64,000 nucleotides of DNA, taken from Nostoc sp. UHCC 0302. GTDB lineage: Bacteria > Cyanobacteriota > Cyanobacteriia > Cyanobacteriales > Nostocaceae. The stretch covers positions 5,806,001-5,870,000 of the forward strand of contig NZ_CP151099.1 of NCBI RefSeq assembly GCF_038096175.1, read 5' to 3'. Positions 41,807 to 52,010 of the stretch are shown piece after piece. The notes under the pieces were generated by a model. It did not search any database and was not told where the DNA came from. It worked only from the letters and a program-made list of their open reading frames with translations. The position numbers were made by a program, and so were the translations under genes. The stretch's first letter is position 1, and each line of letters starts with the position of its first letter.

Positions 41807-42568
41807 CTATGCTCCCTTATTATGGCGGCGATCGCTGTTAATTTTCCTTGGATCAATGGCGGTTACCGCTTCTTCTAATAGCAAAGTCCGGAGGTGACGT
41901 TTATAAACGTTAACTTGATAGACTAGATTATTAGTGACATCCAATCCAGTTAACCAGCCACTCCGGGGATGATAAGCGCCAGTGTCTATGTCTAGCCATC
42001 CCTGTCCTTGCGCTAGTTTACCAGGCTTTACTCCTGGTAGGGTAAAAGTGATTGTGTGACCGATAATGATTTGCTTATCTGGAAAGTAGGGTTTTTCAAT
42101 ACTGTGAAATTCGTCTCGTATCCAGCAAAGTTGCTCGGCAGTTTGTTCTGCAACTGTTTTGGCAGGATCAACACCAGCATGAGTCAACCAAATATCGCCC
42201 AAGTCGATATATTTAGGTAAAGCTTTGAACCAATCCAGATGTTCGTCGGGGATTATAGCATCGTGGTAGCTGGATACAGTCGCTTGACCCCCACTGTACA
42301 ACCATGCTTGCATTGTTGAAGAGGAGATACTTTTGTTGTTCAGAATGCTTAATAACATCTGTTCATGATTTCCTAATACACATGGGTAGTTATTTTGTTT
42401 GACAAAATTTACTACTTCTGAGCTTTGAGGGCCACGATCTATTAAGTCTCCTAAAAAATATACTTGATCGTCTAAGTTAGGGGTGATCGCCTCTAACAAC
42501 GTCATTAAACCTTCATAGTGACCATGCACATCTCCAATAACAATTCGACGGGGGCTAGTTTCGCTCAT
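41807..42568 (-). CDS. Calcineurin-like metallophosphoesterase (PrpE/serine-threonine phosphatase type)
   Basis: 253 residues. The metal motifs are complete: GDVHGHYEGL near 12-21, FLGDLIDRGPQS, LGNHEQ, IIGHT and DTGAYHPRSGWLTGLDV. This is the layout of PPP-family phosphatases and diadenosine tetraphosphatases (ApaH/PrpE type). It could act on phosphoproteins or dinucleotides. Cytoplasmic. Single gene. Confidence 0.88.
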   Translation of the reverse strand: MSETSPRRIVIGDVHGHYEGLMTLLEAITPNLDDQVYFLGDLIDRGPQSSEVVNFVKQNNYPCVLGNHEQMLLSILNNKSISSSTMQAWLYSGGQATVSSYHDAIIPDEHLDWFKALPKYIDLGDIWLTHAGVDPAKTVAEQTAEQLCWIRDEFHSIEKPYFPDKQIIIGHTITFTLPGVKPGKLAQGQGWLDIDTGAYHPRSGWLTGLDVTNNLVYQVNVYKRHLRTLLLEEAVTAIDPRKINSDRRHNKGA

Positions 42569-42832
42569 CGTCTCTTAGCTTAAATAACTTTGGCTAATAC
42601 TTCTGCTACAGTTTCATCTGTGTACTTTCCGCAAATCAAGGTGGAAAATACTTGAAGAGTTTATTCTAATTTAATTTTTATTTCAGAAAAAGTTTAGTTT
42701 AACTTTATATGCAATTGTTTATAAAACAAGTTGGTGTAGAAATTAATTTAATTAAATAAATCCTTGGGTTAATATCTTTCCTGCAAGCGAAAATTATAAC
42801 ACTAGGATAAAAATAGAATATTTTAATTCTGA

Positions 42833-43507
42833 CTATTCCCTAAGTACGTAGCCCACACCACGCACCGTATGAATCAAGCGTTTTTCATTATTTTCCTCCA
42901 GCTTGAGGCGCAAGTAGCGGATATAAACTTCAATGATATTGGAATTACCCATAAAGTCGTAACCCCAAACTTTTTGTAGAATTTGGTCTTTAGTAAATAC
43001 CTGACGCGGATGCGAGAGTATATACTCCAACAAGTCAAACTCTTTAGCCGTTAACTCAATTGCCCGCTTACCCCGGTAAACTTGGCGCGTACGGTGATTT
43101 AAACTCAAGTCTTCAAACTGAAAAATATCTTGATCTGTTTCTTGAGTGCGGCGTAGATGAGCGCGGATTCTAGCTAGCAGTTCTTCAATACTAAATGGCT
43201 TGACCACATAATCATCAGCTCCTGCATCCAAACCTGCCACACGATCATTAACTTCATCTTTTGCTGTCAGTAAAATTACTGGTATGGAGATACCAGTTGC
43301 CCGCAACCGACGACAAATTTCCAAGCCTGACAGCCCTGGAAGCATCCAATCAAGAATGACTAAATCTGGCGATAACTCCCGTGCTAACGTTAAACCAGCG
43401 ATGCCATCATGTGCCACGTTGATATTGTAACCTTCGCTACTTAATTCTAGCTCAACAAATCGGGCTAATTTAACTTCATCTTCAACCAAGAGGATATTTG
43501 CTGTCAT
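42833..43507 (-). CDS. OmpR-family response regulator
   Basis: 224 residues. Receiver domain with VEDE at the start, phospho-acceptor in LVILDWMLPGLSG, VILLTAKDE and DYVVKPFS; then a winged-helix DNA-binding domain with LTAKEFDLLEYILSHPRQVFT (in parts), SNIIEVYIRYLRLKL and IHTVRGVGYVLRE. It lies 60 bases downstream of its likely kinase, on the same strand. The signal and target genes are unknown. Confidence 0.92.
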   Translation of the reverse strand: MTANILLVEDEVKLARFVELELSSEGYNINVAHDGIAGLTLARELSPDLVILDWMLPGLSGLEICRRLRATGISIPVILLTAKDEVNDRVAGLDAGADDYVVKPFSIEELLARIRAHLRRTQETDQDIFQFEDLSLNHRTRQVYRGKRAIELTAKEFDLLEYILSHPRQVFTKDQILQKVWGYDFMGNSNIIEVYIRYLRLKLEENNEKRLIHTVRGVGYVLRE

Positions 43508-43567
43508 ATTTACGATTTTGTAGATAGGGTCATAATCAAAGTGCTACTTTAACCTGACTTTGACTAG

Positions 43568-44986
43568 CTATGTAAGTAGAGTGATGGTAAACACACTGCC
43601 TTCTCCTAATTTTGATTGCACACATACACTACCACCCATACCCTCTACAAGTGTCTTGACAATGGATAAACCCAAACCACAACCGCCAGTGGCATGAGAA
43701 CGAGATTCATCTACGCGGTAAAATCGCTCAAAAATACGTGTTTGGTGTTGTAAAGGAATACCATAACCTTGGTCACAAACTTGAATAATCGCTTTGTCAT
43801 GAAACTGATTTAACTTTAAAATTATAGGTGTACTAGCTTCAGAATACTTAATAGCATTATCAATCAAATTGAGCAATATTTGTTTAAAACGGCTGTAGTC
43901 TATTTTTATTTCGATGGGGTAAATTGTTGACTCGATTGTAATTAAGCGATCGCTATATTTTTGTGCCATCACTACGACTTCTTCAACTAAGTCATTCAGC
44001 ACATAAGATTTCATCTGAAAATGTAAATATCCACTATCTGCCCGTGCTAAATCAAGTAAATCTTGTAGCAGGCGAATGGTACGTTCGGCTTCTGATGCAG
44101 CAGTTTCTAAAGCTTCTTGTTGCATTTGTGTTAAATTATTCTGCCGTCGCAAGACGCTTTGTAAGTAACCATGTACAATTGTCAATGGTGTACGTAACTC
44201 ATGAGATACATTGCTGACAAATTCTCGTTCTTGCTCCCAAGATTGCGAAAGACGCGATAACAGCATAGTTAAAGTTTGAGCTAATTCTTTGACTTCGCTG
44301 GGTGCATTATCAACATATAGTTGTGCTTGTCCTAAATCTTCTACAGAAATGACAGAAGTCATCTGGCTTAGCTGGCGCAATGGTTGCAGAGAACGCCTAA
44401 TATAAAATGCACTTAGAGCTATTATTACAATAATTGCCAAAATACTGCTAATATTTAAACTTAGCAGCATTGCCATAAACATTGTTTGTTCACGAGTAAT
44501 ATCCTGTACTATAAATAGCTTCCCCAGAGACTTACCCTGCACTTGCAAAGAACTGCTACTCATAACAAAGTAGCTTTTATTAACTTTATAAACTTGTGGT
44601 TTAATCTCCATATTACTAAGGGACATTAACTCAGTCACCGTAGAGTTAGATAATAAATCCAAAGTGGCAGATTTTATCAATATTTTATTATCAAGACTTT
44701 TTAGCCATAGTAACGTGTTGGTATTTGCCAAGTTATTAATAGCCTTTTGCAATCCAGTCTCCGGTTGCATCATTTGACTATAAAGTTGCACATCGTGCGG
44801 CAAGCGTTCAGCGATTTTTTGTATATTATACTTACGGCTATCAATCAAAATTTGCTGCATTTTCCAACTAGTCCATGCAGCAAGTGTACCTAATATTAAA
44901 GTTGAAAATGTAGCAATAGCAATTGTTAAGCGTAGCTGCAACGAAAAGGGGTCAATATTTATCCAAATCTTTTTGGGTTGCTTCAC
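43568..44986 (-). CDS. Membrane sensor histidine kinase
   Basis: 472 residues. Two transmembrane helices (about 19-40 and 175-200) enclose a periplasmic sensor of about 130 residues, then HAMP (SLQPLRQLSQM), HisKA with phospho-acceptor in FVSNVSHELRTPL near 265, and HATPase with N-box DNAIKYS, G1 CDQGYGIPL and G2 GCGLGLSIV. Partner of the OmpR-type regulator downstream. The sensor domain is not of a known type. Confidence 0.92.
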   Translation of the reverse strand: MKQPKKIWINIDPFSLQLRLTIAIATFSTLILGTLAAWTSWKMQQILIDSRKYNIQKIAERLPHDVQLYSQMMQPETGLQKAINNLANTNTLLWLKSLDNKILIKSATLDLLSNSTVTELMSLSNMEIKPQVYKVNKSYFVMSSSSLQVQGKSLGKLFIVQDITREQTMFMAMLLSLNISSILAIIVIIALSAFYIRRSLQPLRQLSQMTSVISVEDLGQAQLYVDNAPSEVKELAQTLTMLLSRLSQSWEQEREFVSNVSHELRTPLTIVHGYLQSVLRRQNNLTQMQQEALETAASEAERTIRLLQDLLDLARADSGYLHFQMKSYVLNDLVEEVVVMAQKYSDRLITIESTIYPIEIKIDYSRFKQILLNLIDNAIKYSEASTPIILKLNQFHDKAIIQVCDQGYGIPLQHQTRIFERFYRVDESRSHATGGCGLGLSIVKTLVEGMGGSVCVQSKLGEGSVFTITLLT

Positions 44987-45021
44987 TATTTTAGTTTTGG
45001 CCTAGTGATTGAAAAATATTG

Positions 45022-45765
45022 TTACTTATATTTAGGGTTTTGGGGTAAAGCAAGCTGTTGAATAGTACAAGATTTAGTATCGCATTTTTGCTCATAAAGC
45101 ATATTGATATAGGGTTCTTGCCAAGTTAGTGGAACTTCTAATAATGCCCTTGTTCCTGTTATTCCCTGTCCGATAAATAGTAAGAGGGCGATGGAACTCA
45201 GAAGAATGTGAACCTTGCGCCAGCGATTAGTCTTATCTTTATAGATATCTGGCAAAATGGAAAGTGAAAAAATCATCAACAGAGCAGCAGTTAGCCCATG
45301 ATAATAGTGGGAAATATACCATTGGTCAGTTTTGCGGTAGATACCATCTTGACATCCAAGCACCACTAATGCAATTCCTGTAAGAGTTGCAAATATACCA
45401 CGCCAGTTTTTCTGCTTTGCCTGATAGAGTAAATACAAAGAAGCGATCGCAGCCACAAACAATAGCCCGATAAAGACTACCTGAAATGGTGCTTTTGCCC
45501 AAAGTTGTTTGTCTAAAATATTACCAAAAATATCGTTGGCAAACGCTATTAAAACAATACCTACAACTGCTCCAGTTAGCCAGCGACCTAACTGAGTATG
45601 CTCTTGTCCTACAGTGGCGGGAATTTTACTCTTACCTGCGGCTAAAGTTTGCAGTCGGCGTTGACGGACTTGTAAAGCGCGGTTGACAAGGATACCAATT
45701 AAGGGAAAGACTACGAGTACAGCGATCACTGGATGTAATAACAAGATAATATCTCTAAATTCCAT
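45022..45765 (-). CDS. DUF4079 family membrane protein
   Basis: 247 residues with six or so hydrophobic helices (for example IAVLVVFPLIGILV, LTGAVVGIVLIAFA, VVFIGLLFVAAIASLYLL, ILLSSIALLLFIGQGITG) and several histidines (LHPVIAVL, HYYHGL, VHILLS). This is the cyanobacterial DUF4079 pattern, related to cytochrome b561-type proteins, so haem binding is possible. Just upstream of the histidine kinase gene on the same strand (36 bases), so perhaps co-transcribed. Confidence 0.82.
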   Translation of the reverse strand: MEFRDIILLLHPVIAVLVVFPLIGILVNRALQVRQRRLQTLAAGKSKIPATVGQEHTQLGRWLTGAVVGIVLIAFANDIFGNILDKQLWAKAPFQVVFIGLLFVAAIASLYLLYQAKQKNWRGIFATLTGIALVVLGCQDGIYRKTDQWYISHYYHGLTAALLMIFSLSILPDIYKDKTNRWRKVHILLSSIALLLFIGQGITGTRALLEVPLTWQEPYINMLYEQKCDTKSCTIQQLALPQNPKYK

Positions 45766-45989
45766 ATCTGACCTCTCACTAAAAGTTATAAATTAGTTTT
45801 TCCAAACAGTGATTTTGCACTAATTCTGCGATTATTAACAACTGCTGTAAAATTTTTGGGATAGCGCTTGCCACTACCCACAATCTAAATAAGTAGACAT
45901 AATTAAACTGAAGATACTTTGCAGTTTGCTTGAGCGAAGACAGCGCAGCCACAAACTTTTATTTATGTCTACTTACTTACAACTAGGGA

Positions 45990-46370
45990 TTACTTGACTT
46001 CATCAGCGGCAAACTTTGTTACTTTACCCTTTTTAACCGCAACTATGACATCGAAGGTAGAACAGTAAGCAAAGGTGACATTATTCGCTTTGTTGTAAAG
46101 ATTAACCACCATACCTGCACCACCGGGTTGAACAGCTAGCGGTTCAAGATCACCAAAAAAGAAACGACGTAGTTCATCACCACCACCAAACTGACCCTTA
46201 TGTTTGATGACCAAATCAATCTTTTGTTGAGTAGTCAAACCTGTAGCATCTTTCATTTCTGCGGCTGATGCTTGCACTAGTGAAGGACTCACAGTTTTAA
46301 GTGGAACATCCCAGACTGTCAGCATCCCAGCAAGAGCAACACTTGTGAGCAGAGAAAAAGCGATTTTCAT
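45990..46370 (-). CDS. Small secreted hypothetical protein
   Basis: 126 residues. Signal peptide MKIAFSLLTSVALAGMLTV, then a region with TTQQKIDLVIKHKGQFGGGD and a C-terminal beta part (GMVVNLYNKANNVTFAYC, TFDVIVAVKKGKVTKFA). Probably exported. No family recognised. Confidence 0.65.
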   Translation of the reverse strand: MKIAFSLLTSVALAGMLTVWDVPLKTVSPSLVQASAAEMKDATGLTTQQKIDLVIKHKGQFGGGDELRRFFFGDLEPLAVQPGGAGMVVNLYNKANNVTFAYCSTFDVIVAVKKGKVTKFAADEVK

Positions 46371-46599
46371 TTGTTTTTCCTTGTGTTTAAGTTTCCCAAT
46401 GAACTAAAGCATCCCATTTGCTACTGAAGCTCAAATGAAATCAGTCTAGTAATTGTCTGAATTTATCCCTTGGGAAAATTTATTTTAGACTCAGCATATT
46501 CTCAGAAAATAGTGATATTTTTCAATATCAGTCTGCTTTAAGTGTTTTCTCAGATTCACCTCACCTTAAATTAACCAAGTCAACTGAGTATAGTAAAGA

Positions 46600-47652
46600 G
46601 TGTTTCTTTGCAGTGGTGTTATTGTGAGCAGACCAAGAATATGGCATACTTCTATCCATAAAATTCCAGGTCAAACTTATCTCTGGCTAGCAATCCTGAT
46701 TTTTGGAGCCTCTAGTGCAGTTACCCGCAAGCTGACACAAATTGGCGCTCAACATTTCGTGGATGGGCGAAATCCGATTTCTCTGTGTAATGTTTTATTC
46801 GTAGGGAATCTGTGTGCTTTGATAGTGATGTTACCTATCTATAGGCGACAGTGGAATAAAAAGGCTTTGAAGCAACTGTCAAAGAAAGATTGGTTGGCGC
46901 TGACAGTAGTAGCTATTTTATCAGGAGCGCTGATCCCTGGCTTAATTTTTCAGGCATTAGCATTAACAGGGGTCAACAATATTATTTTGATTGGACGCTT
47001 AGAGCCACCTTTGGCTATGGCTTTATCGATTTGGTTGCTGAGGGAACGAGTAAATCGCTGGGAAGTTATGGGAGCGATCGCTGCATTTGTCGGCGTTGCC
47101 CTAACTATTCTCCTTCAACCCTCAGAGGCAGCTATGATCAACATGGGTGTTTTCAAAGTGGGTATTGGGGAACTTTTAGCTGCGATCGCAGCTGTAGCTT
47201 CAGTCGTTTCAACAATTCTTGTCAAAGGCTGGCTTTCCGATATTCCAGTGGGAATCTTCAGTATCTTTCGTACTGCTGTAGGAACTGTAATATTTTTCTT
47301 TACTGCTTTAGTTCTCTATGGCAGTGACCACTTTATGGATGTATTCTCACCTTTTTTGTGGCAGTGGATGCTTGTTTATGCTGCTGTGATTGTAGTGCTA
47401 GGTCAGTCATTTTGGCTCAAGGGCTTGAGAGCTTCTACCGTGTCAGCTGCTTCTTTAGCTGGTTCTTTTACTCCAATTGTGGGAATTTTAGCAGCTTATT
47501 TGGTATTGGGTGAAGCTCCTACCTTAGCTCAATATATCGGTGGTAGCTTGATTTTAGTTGGCATATTCCTCAGCCAAATGGGTATTCGCTTTCAGATTTC
47601 TCGTCAAGCTGCAACTCAAGTAGAACAAGGTATGGGATTTAAAGGAATCTGA
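46600..47652 (+). CDS. EamA/DMT-family transporter
   Basis: 350 residues with about ten transmembrane helices in two EamA halves (YLWLAILIFGASSAVTRKL, GALIPGLIFQALALTGVN, EPPLAMALSIWLLRERVN; then LLAAIAAVASVVSTILVKGW, SLAGSFTPIVGILAAYLVLGE). Exports or imports small metabolites or drugs; substrate not deducible. The first start is GTG 46600; a second in-frame GTG at 46624 is equally plausible. Confidence 0.88.
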   Translation: MFLCSGVIVSRPRIWHTSIHKIPGQTYLWLAILIFGASSAVTRKLTQIGAQHFVDGRNPISLCNVLFVGNLCALIVMLPIYRRQWNKKALKQLSKKDWLALTVVAILSGALIPGLIFQALALTGVNNIILIGRLEPPLAMALSIWLLRERVNRWEVMGAIAAFVGVALTILLQPSEAAMINMGVFKVGIGELLAAIAAVASVVSTILVKGWLSDIPVGIFSIFRTAVGTVIFFFTALVLYGSDHFMDVFSPFLWQWMLVYAAVIVVLGQSFWLKGLRASTVSAASLAGSFTPIVGILAAYLVLGEAPTLAQYIGGSLILVGIFLSQMGIRFQISRQAATQVEQGMGFKGI

Positions 47653-47710
47653 AAAGTGCTGAGTTAAGAGTTACACCAATTAGAAAAAAGAATGCAACAA
47701 ATAGTCCATT

Positions 47711-47737
47711 TGTAGAGACGCGATTCATCGCGTCTTC
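47711..47737. repeat. Interspersed palindrome GTAGAGACGCGATT-type
   Basis: TGTAGAGACGCGATTCATCGCGTCTTCAC with near-perfect arms GAGACGCGAT/ATCGCGTCTT. Same family as 4461 and 25711. Confidence 0.75.
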
Positions 47738-47810
47738 ACCCAAAGATGTGTTGCAACCATTAATTGAATTGATATTAGGAGTTAGGAGTCCCAGAGCGAT
47801 CGCCGTAAAC

Positions 47811-47839
47811 AAAAAAGGGATAAGCATATTGCCTATCCC
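47811..47839 (-). terminator. Rho-independent terminator of ahcY
   Basis: On the minus strand GGGATAGGC and GCTTATCCC form a stem with one mismatch, followed by six T. It lies about 60 bases past the ahcY stop. Confidence 0.8.
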
Positions 47840-47900
47840 ATAAAAAGAAGTTATCGCTTAAGCTTTACTATTGGGGCTGTAAGCTAATTCTAGGTTTGAC

Positions 47901-49208
<1,308 letters not shown>

Positions 49209-49273
49209 TTACGTAAGATTTTACGTACTTCACGAGATTATTCTATGACTAGCAATTTTTGCTTGTAATTATC

Positions 49274-49349
49274 AAGCTGCCAGTCAATAGGCCTCAGCAC
49301 TAGCTTGACGTTTGCGAAGCGTAATGTCAACGTCAGCGGCAGCTTTTTT
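49274..49349 (+). ncRNA. Candidate small RNA or attenuator ending in a terminator hairpin
   Basis: AAGCTGCC (49274-49281) pairs with GGCAGCTT (49338-49345), enclosing a second stem TTGAC(G/A)TT / (A)ATGTCAA around GCGAAGC, and is followed by six T. A terminator-like end with no gene upstream on this strand suggests a short transcript, or an attenuator in the leader of the MscS gene 220 bases downstream. Confidence 0.35.
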
Positions 49350-49560
49350 CTTTTTGATTTATCTTTGGTAAGAGTATTTTATCAAGCTCTTCAGCCATGA
49401 AAAAAGCTTTTTGAGCGCTGTGCCATCAATCTAAAGATATAAAATAACTAGAAACCATTAAAAATTAATATCTAAAGGGAAATACTCAACTTTGGATAGG
49501 TACAACTACTCAAATGGATTATGGAGGATCGCTATAGTAGTTAACAGTAGATTTTACTTA

Positions 49561-49566
49561 AGGAGG
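49561..49566 (+). promoter_or_regulatory. Strong Shine-Dalgarno AGGAGG
   Basis: AGGAGG lies six bases before GTG 49573 and is in register with the MscS frame. Such a strong site is rare among the genes here, and it is what makes the 49573 start attractive. Confidence 0.6.
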
Positions 49567-49572
49567 TGTTTA

Positions 49573-51405
49573 GTGCGCTTTCAATTTTTGGCGGTTGCAA
49601 ACCAGATTTTGTTACCCAACCTTCCCAAAAACAAAGTTACGCCTGTCCTTTTAAAGAAGGAACGGAGATTTTTAGATGCACAAGGCTTTAGTGACATAGG
49701 AACCATTACTAAGTCTGTCTTACGCTTAGAGACTTATAATCTATCATCCCACAAGCCTTTCAGGCGGGTGCAACCCAAACAGAGTTTGGCTAGAGGTGTA
49801 ATCATTGCGATCGCAGGTTCAATGGTTATGAGCGTTGCATCTATACCAACAGCTAAAGCTCAGATTCCCTTTTTACCGGAACTGCAAGCTCCTAGTAAAG
49901 TCAGTAATGATGCAGATGACAGAACTGTTTCGGGCTGGGTTTATTTGGATGGTCGTCGGTTGTTTCAAATAGCGGCATCTAGAACAAATTTTCCAGAGCG
50001 TTTAGATGATGTCCAACATAAGTTGCAGACAATTAGCCAAAATTACTTTCAGTCACCTGCAAAAATACCAAATGTGCAGGTTGGTAAACTAAATGGACTA
50101 CCAGTAATTTATATCAATGACCAATACTTGATGACCGTCAATTCTGATGATGCTGCACTACGACAGGTAGATGCGTTCACAGCGGCAGCTCAAATCAAAG
50201 ATGCTTTAGAAGAAGACCTGCAACGAGCAAAGCAAGAGCGACAACCTCAGTTTATAGTCCACCAAGCTAAGATTGCCGTAGGTAGTGGAGTGGCAATGAT
50301 TGTGATAAGTTTGGGTGTATTTGGCTGGCAGCGCCGTTCCAGAAGCTATTCAGTACACTCCATCCCCTCAACTTCACCAGCAACTAGACCTATTACAACA
50401 CAACTGAATCAACGGCAACAGCAGCATTTACAAGAAGTCAAGAAACGCTTGTTTCAACTCACTCAAACAGGAATTTGGGGAGGAGGAAGTTTCTTTATCT
50501 TGGGTCTATTTCCCTACACGCGACCCTTTCAGGTATCAATCCTCACCGCCGTGCAATTTCCTATAAGATTGGCTGTTGTAGCATTAGGAACTTATGTAGC
50601 TATTCGTTTGAGCTATGCTCTTATTGACCGCTTCACCACCACTCTAATTAGCAGCGGTGCTTTACTAACTCCAGAAAGTTCCGAACGTCTACAACTACGA
50701 GTTTCTACATTTTCCGGTGTGACTAAAAGTATTGCTACCGCTGTTTGGATAGGAGTTGGCATTTTACTAGCTTTAGTTTCATTAGGTATAGATGTTGTTC
50801 CCTTACTGGCTGGGGCTAGTTTAGTTGGTGTTGCGGTATCTCTAGCCTCACAAAACTTGATTAAAGATGCGATTAACGGTTTCTTGATCATCTTAGAAGA
50901 CCAGTATGCTCTGGGCGATGTGATTGCGGTGGGAAATTTCGGCGGTTTAGTAGAAAATCTAAATCTGCGGATGACCCAACTACGAGATTCAGAAGGACGT
51001 TTGATTACAATTCCGAATAGTGAAGTTAAAATTGTTGCCAATCTTTCTAGCCGTTGGTCAAGAGCCGATTTAACTGTCCCAGTTGCTTATGAAGCTGATG
51101 TTGATCAGGCTTTAAAGTTGATTGAGAAAGTAGCTTTAGAGATGGATATTGATCCACACTGGCAACGTCAAATTATTGAAACACCGCAAGTTCTGGGAAT
51201 TGATCTTTTTGGCGATCGCGGTTTAATAATTCGTGTCTGGATTAAAACACAACCCCTCAAGCAATGGGATGTGGCGCGGGAGTATCGCCGTCGCCTGAAA
51301 ATCGCCTTTGATCAAGCTGGTATTTCCATCCCTGTACCTCAACAAGCGATTTGGGTGAATGATGCTCAGTTGCAAAACTCTCACGGGAATGGCAAAGCTG
51401 AATAA
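49573..51405 (+). CDS. MscS-family mechanosensitive ion channel
   Basis: 610 residues from GTG 49573. A signal peptide (SLARGVIIAIAGSMVMSV, cleavage near TAKA-Q) appears about 65 residues in; a second GTG at 49768 would put it at the N-terminus. Then a periplasmic domain (about 100-230), helices near 245, 310 and 350, the pore helix LAGASLVGVAVSLASQNLIKD with Gly/Ala spacing, and the cytoplasmic beta and C-terminal domains (IPNSEVKIVANLSSRW). Releases solutes under hypo-osmotic stress. The two signals for the start conflict, so the N-terminus is open. Confidence 0.88.
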   Translation: MRFQFLAVANQILLPNLPKNKVTPVLLKKERRFLDAQGFSDIGTITKSVLRLETYNLSSHKPFRRVQPKQSLARGVIIAIAGSMVMSVASIPTAKAQIPFLPELQAPSKVSNDADDRTVSGWVYLDGRRLFQIAASRTNFPERLDDVQHKLQTISQNYFQSPAKIPNVQVGKLNGLPVIYINDQYLMTVNSDDAALRQVDAFTAAAQIKDALEEDLQRAKQERQPQFIVHQAKIAVGSGVAMIVISLGVFGWQRRSRSYSVHSIPSTSPATRPITTQLNQRQQQHLQEVKKRLFQLTQTGIWGGGSFFILGLFPYTRPFQVSILTAVQFPIRLAVVALGTYVAIRLSYALIDRFTTTLISSGALLTPESSERLQLRVSTFSGVTKSIATAVWIGVGILLALVSLGIDVVPLLAGASLVGVAVSLASQNLIKDAINGFLIILEDQYALGDVIAVGNFGGLVENLNLRMTQLRDSEGRLITIPNSEVKIVANLSSRWSRADLTVPVAYEADVDQALKLIEKVALEMDIDPHWQRQIIETPQVLGIDLFGDRGLIIRVWIKTQPLKQWDVAREYRRRLKIAFDQAGISIPVPQQAIWVNDAQLQNSHGNGKAE

Positions 51406-51498
51406 GTTAATCTGCAATTCCTAAACCTTGGATGCGTTACAGCTTGCCATAACGCATCCATATAGTAATTCATAATTCCGATCAGACATTACTTTTTT

Positions 51499-51517
51499 AG
51501 TACAAATGTACTATAAT
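51499..51517 (+). promoter_or_regulatory. LexA-like box overlapping a TATAAT promoter
   Basis: AGTACAAATGTACT fits the cyanobacterial LexA consensus RGTACNNNDGTWCB at every position, and the -10 TATAAT begins at its last base. A sister site is at 60296. Coordinates may be off by one base. Confidence 0.55.
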
Positions 51518-51549
51518 ATAAATAGCGTCTACAAAGCCCAGTGATATTG

Positions 51550-51981
51550 ATGTCCAGCAAATCAGGCGTAATATGTCAAAAGTGGGTCAAACGTTGCGAT
51601 CGCCTTTGGCATTGCTTTCCATTGCTCACTTTTGATGGTTATTTGAGTGGACATCATATGGAAGTGCAAAACAGCTCTGTGAGAACCTACTGGAAGATGG
51701 ATTCAAGGGTTAGCCTTATGATTAAGCATTACATTCTCAGCCTCAATCCGACTGCTAAACACGAATGGGATCGCTGTATTTTACGCGACCCGCTGACGGC
51801 CAAACGTCCAGAAATCGCCAAATTAATTGCCGAAGCAGTTGGTGCAGATACAGGCAGTTATTTGGTGAGTGTGAATATAGAAGTAACAGTGTTGGAAGAA
51901 GCTGCGGTACCTCAAACCGAACAACTCTCGCTTTCATTTCCAGAAGTGAGTGCGCCGTCGCCGCTCAGAGAAGTTGCTTGA
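51550..51981 (+). CDS. Hypothetical protein under a LexA-like promoter
   Basis: 143 residues from ATG 51550; GTG 51541 and ATG 51658 are also in frame. The N-terminal 45 residues look poorly conserved in composition (several Cys and Trp), while 55-115 is a plausible alpha/beta domain (IKHYILSLNPTAKHEWDRCI, KRPEIAKLIAEAVGADTG, YLVSVNIEVTVLEEA). The later start at 51658 may be the true one. Family not recognised. The next gene is convergent, 30 bases away. Confidence 0.55.
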   Translation: MSSKSGVICQKWVKRCDRLWHCFPLLTFDGYLSGHHMEVQNSSVRTYWKMDSRVSLMIKHYILSLNPTAKHEWDRCILRDPLTAKRPEIAKLIAEAVGADTGSYLVSVNIEVTVLEEAAVPQTEQLSLSFPEVSAPSPLREVA

Positions 51982-52010
51982 GGTACAGTATAAAAGTTTG
52001 CCGAGAGAGA

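Noticed and set aside
46890-47327. 145-codon frame inside the EamA transporter gene
   Set aside because: Out-of-frame shadow; Cys/Ser-rich composition without domain.
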